A program made the translations under genes and the position numbers. A stretch of 7,428 nt of DNA. It comes from Erysipelotrichaceae bacterium. Its GTDB lineage: Bacteria; Bacillota_I; Bacilli_A; RFN20; CAG-826. The stretch lies in contig JAISVG010000091.1 in assembly GCA_031271635.1 (NCBI GenBank), forward strand, positions 1 to 7,428. Direction: 5' to 3'. Below the pieces are notes generated by a model. That model saw only the letters and a list, made by a program, of their open reading frames with translations. It had not been told where the DNA came from and searched no databases. Shown in pieces: positions 6,613-7,428 of this stretch; within the stretch, counting starts at the first letter, position 1, and each line of letters starts with the position of its first letter.

Positions 6613-7428
6613 CTAATTTGGATTAGTCTTTTTGGCCTTTGATTTCCTTTTAAAAAACCTTTTAAATATTCCTTGGATAGTATTTTTCACAAAAGCAAAT
6701 TCCGCGGTTTTTCTTAGAATAAGAATATGAACTGCAACTGAGAGGCTAAAGATTGTAAGACCTTTAATGAAAAAGGCGATGATTTCGCTACCAGAAAAAA
6801 CTGGGAAGAATCGATCCACTAAATAAACGATTGTCACCGCTCCAATCGCGGAGATAATCATGGGAATTAGGCAAAACAGCACTTTTTTATAGTGAGTCTT
6901 CGCCGAAGTCTTAAAGACATATTTAAAAATATACTGAATCCCGATAATATAATTAAAAACTTGAACGAGAAGAATGACAATAACCGACAACATAAAGATT
7001 CCAGAATCAAGATCAATATTCTTAAAAGGATCTAAAAAGCAGTAAAAAAGGATTATCATTGCAATTAAAGAGACTAGCGATACCCAAACTTTTTTTCTGG
7101 AAAGACCAGAGGCATCATCAACATAGGTTACTGGTAGTAAGAAAATCGGCGAAAGGGTCTGAAAACAGAAAATGAATAAAAAGATATTTTGCCTAATTGG
7201 ATCGCTAGAAAGAAGAATGGTTTCTTTAGTACCTCCCATAATTAAAAACTGAATATCATTAATAAATCCTTCAGTTAAACCATAAGTAGAAACCACCAAG
7301 ACGGAAAAGATAATGAGCGAAAGGGTTGATAATCCCGCGAAACGATGTTGGACCACTTCTTTGGTTGAAGTATGATAAAGATTATTAAAGGTAACGGAAA
7401 TCTGCGAAATACCTGCCATGAAGATGCC
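6613..7428 (-). CDS. Multispanning membrane protein, possibly MurJ/MOP-type flippase, 5'-partial
   Basis: The frame is open to the end of the window; the first in-frame ATG (7419) has no ribosome site and the codons before it read GIF, so the N-terminal part is probably missing. From that ATG, 268 residues hold about six membrane helices (roughly 31-52, 78-100, 110-129, 140-165, 180-201 and 213-235) and end in a strongly basic tail (253-265). The pattern of an amphipathic segment, paired helices, a short loop with DDASGLSRKK (101-110), then further pairs resembles the C-terminal half of MurJ/MviN lipid II flippases or related polysaccharide exporters of the MOP superfamily. I see no single diagnostic motif, so this assignment is tentative. 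It ends 22 bases before the prs-like start. Confidence 0.6.
   Translation of the reverse strand, partial: GIFMAGISQISVTFNNLYHTSTKEVVQHRFAGLSTLSLIIFSVLVVSTYGLTEGFINDIQFLIMGGTKETILLSSDPIRQNIFLFIFCFQTLSPIFLLPVTYVDDASGLSRKKVWVSLVSLIAMIILFYCFLDPFKNIDLDSGIFMLSVIVILLVQVFNYIIGIQYIFKYVFKTSAKTHYKKVLFCLIPMIISAIGAVTIVYLVDRFFPVFSGSEIIAFFIKGLTIFSLSVAVHILILRKTAEFAFVKNTIQGIFKRFFKRKSKAKKTNPN

Overview
The window is an AT-rich, densely packed stretch of bacterial chromosome. Strong AAGGAGG-type ribosome binding sites, a class I preQ1 riboswitch, QueT/QueH-type queuosine genes and a low-GC codon style point to a Bacillota or Mycoplasmatota-like organism (for example Erysipelotrichales, Acholeplasmatales or Izemoplasmatales relatives). 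Genus cannot be fixed from the sequence. The genetic code looks standard: tryptophan is TGG in full-length family members. All eleven visible stops are TAA or TAG and none is TGA. I saw no mobile elements, tRNA or rRNA genes, or CRISPR arrays.

Layout. A partial plus-strand gene for a small two-helix membrane protein (2-409) enters from the left edge and converges, with one base between stop codons, on a minus-strand block filling the rest of the window. Read in the direction of transcription from the right edge, the block contains: a 5'-truncated multispanning membrane protein, possibly a MurJ/MOP-type flippase (6613-7428); a short PRPP-synthetase-family gene (5709-6590); an overlooked 31-codon membrane smORF (5621-5716); a preQ1-I riboswitch (5582-5613); queT (5080-5574); tgt (3897-5018); queA (2875-3897); queH (2268-2873); an unrecognised 122-residue protein (1837-2205); nfeD (1358-1834); and an SPFH/stomatin-like gene (411-1367).

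Functional reading. queT, tgt, queA and queH form a compact queuosine salvage module. QueT should import a 7-deazaguanine precursor (preQ1 most likely), Tgt exchanges it into position 34 of GUN tRNAs, QueA adds the epoxycyclopentane from SAM, and QueH reduces epoxyqueuosine to queuosine. No preQ1 synthesis genes (queD, queE, queC, queF) are in the window. The riboswitch would repress QueT translation when preQ1 is plentiful, because its pseudoknot uses the queT Shine-Dalgarno bases. tgt-queA-queH appear to be one transcript with overlapping or nearly abutting genes, starting at a good sigma-A promoter placed so close to the tgt ATG that the message would be almost leaderless. The final three genes form a second operon pairing an NfeD membrane/OB-fold protein with its usual SPFH partner, plus an unknown first gene.

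Most notable items: the riboswitch, the smORF overlapping the prs-like gene just upstream of it, a promoter nested in that smORF, the apparently leaderless tgt (and perhaps prs-like) starts, and the unknown gene leading the nfeD-stomatin operon. I see no clearly new defence or mobile system here.
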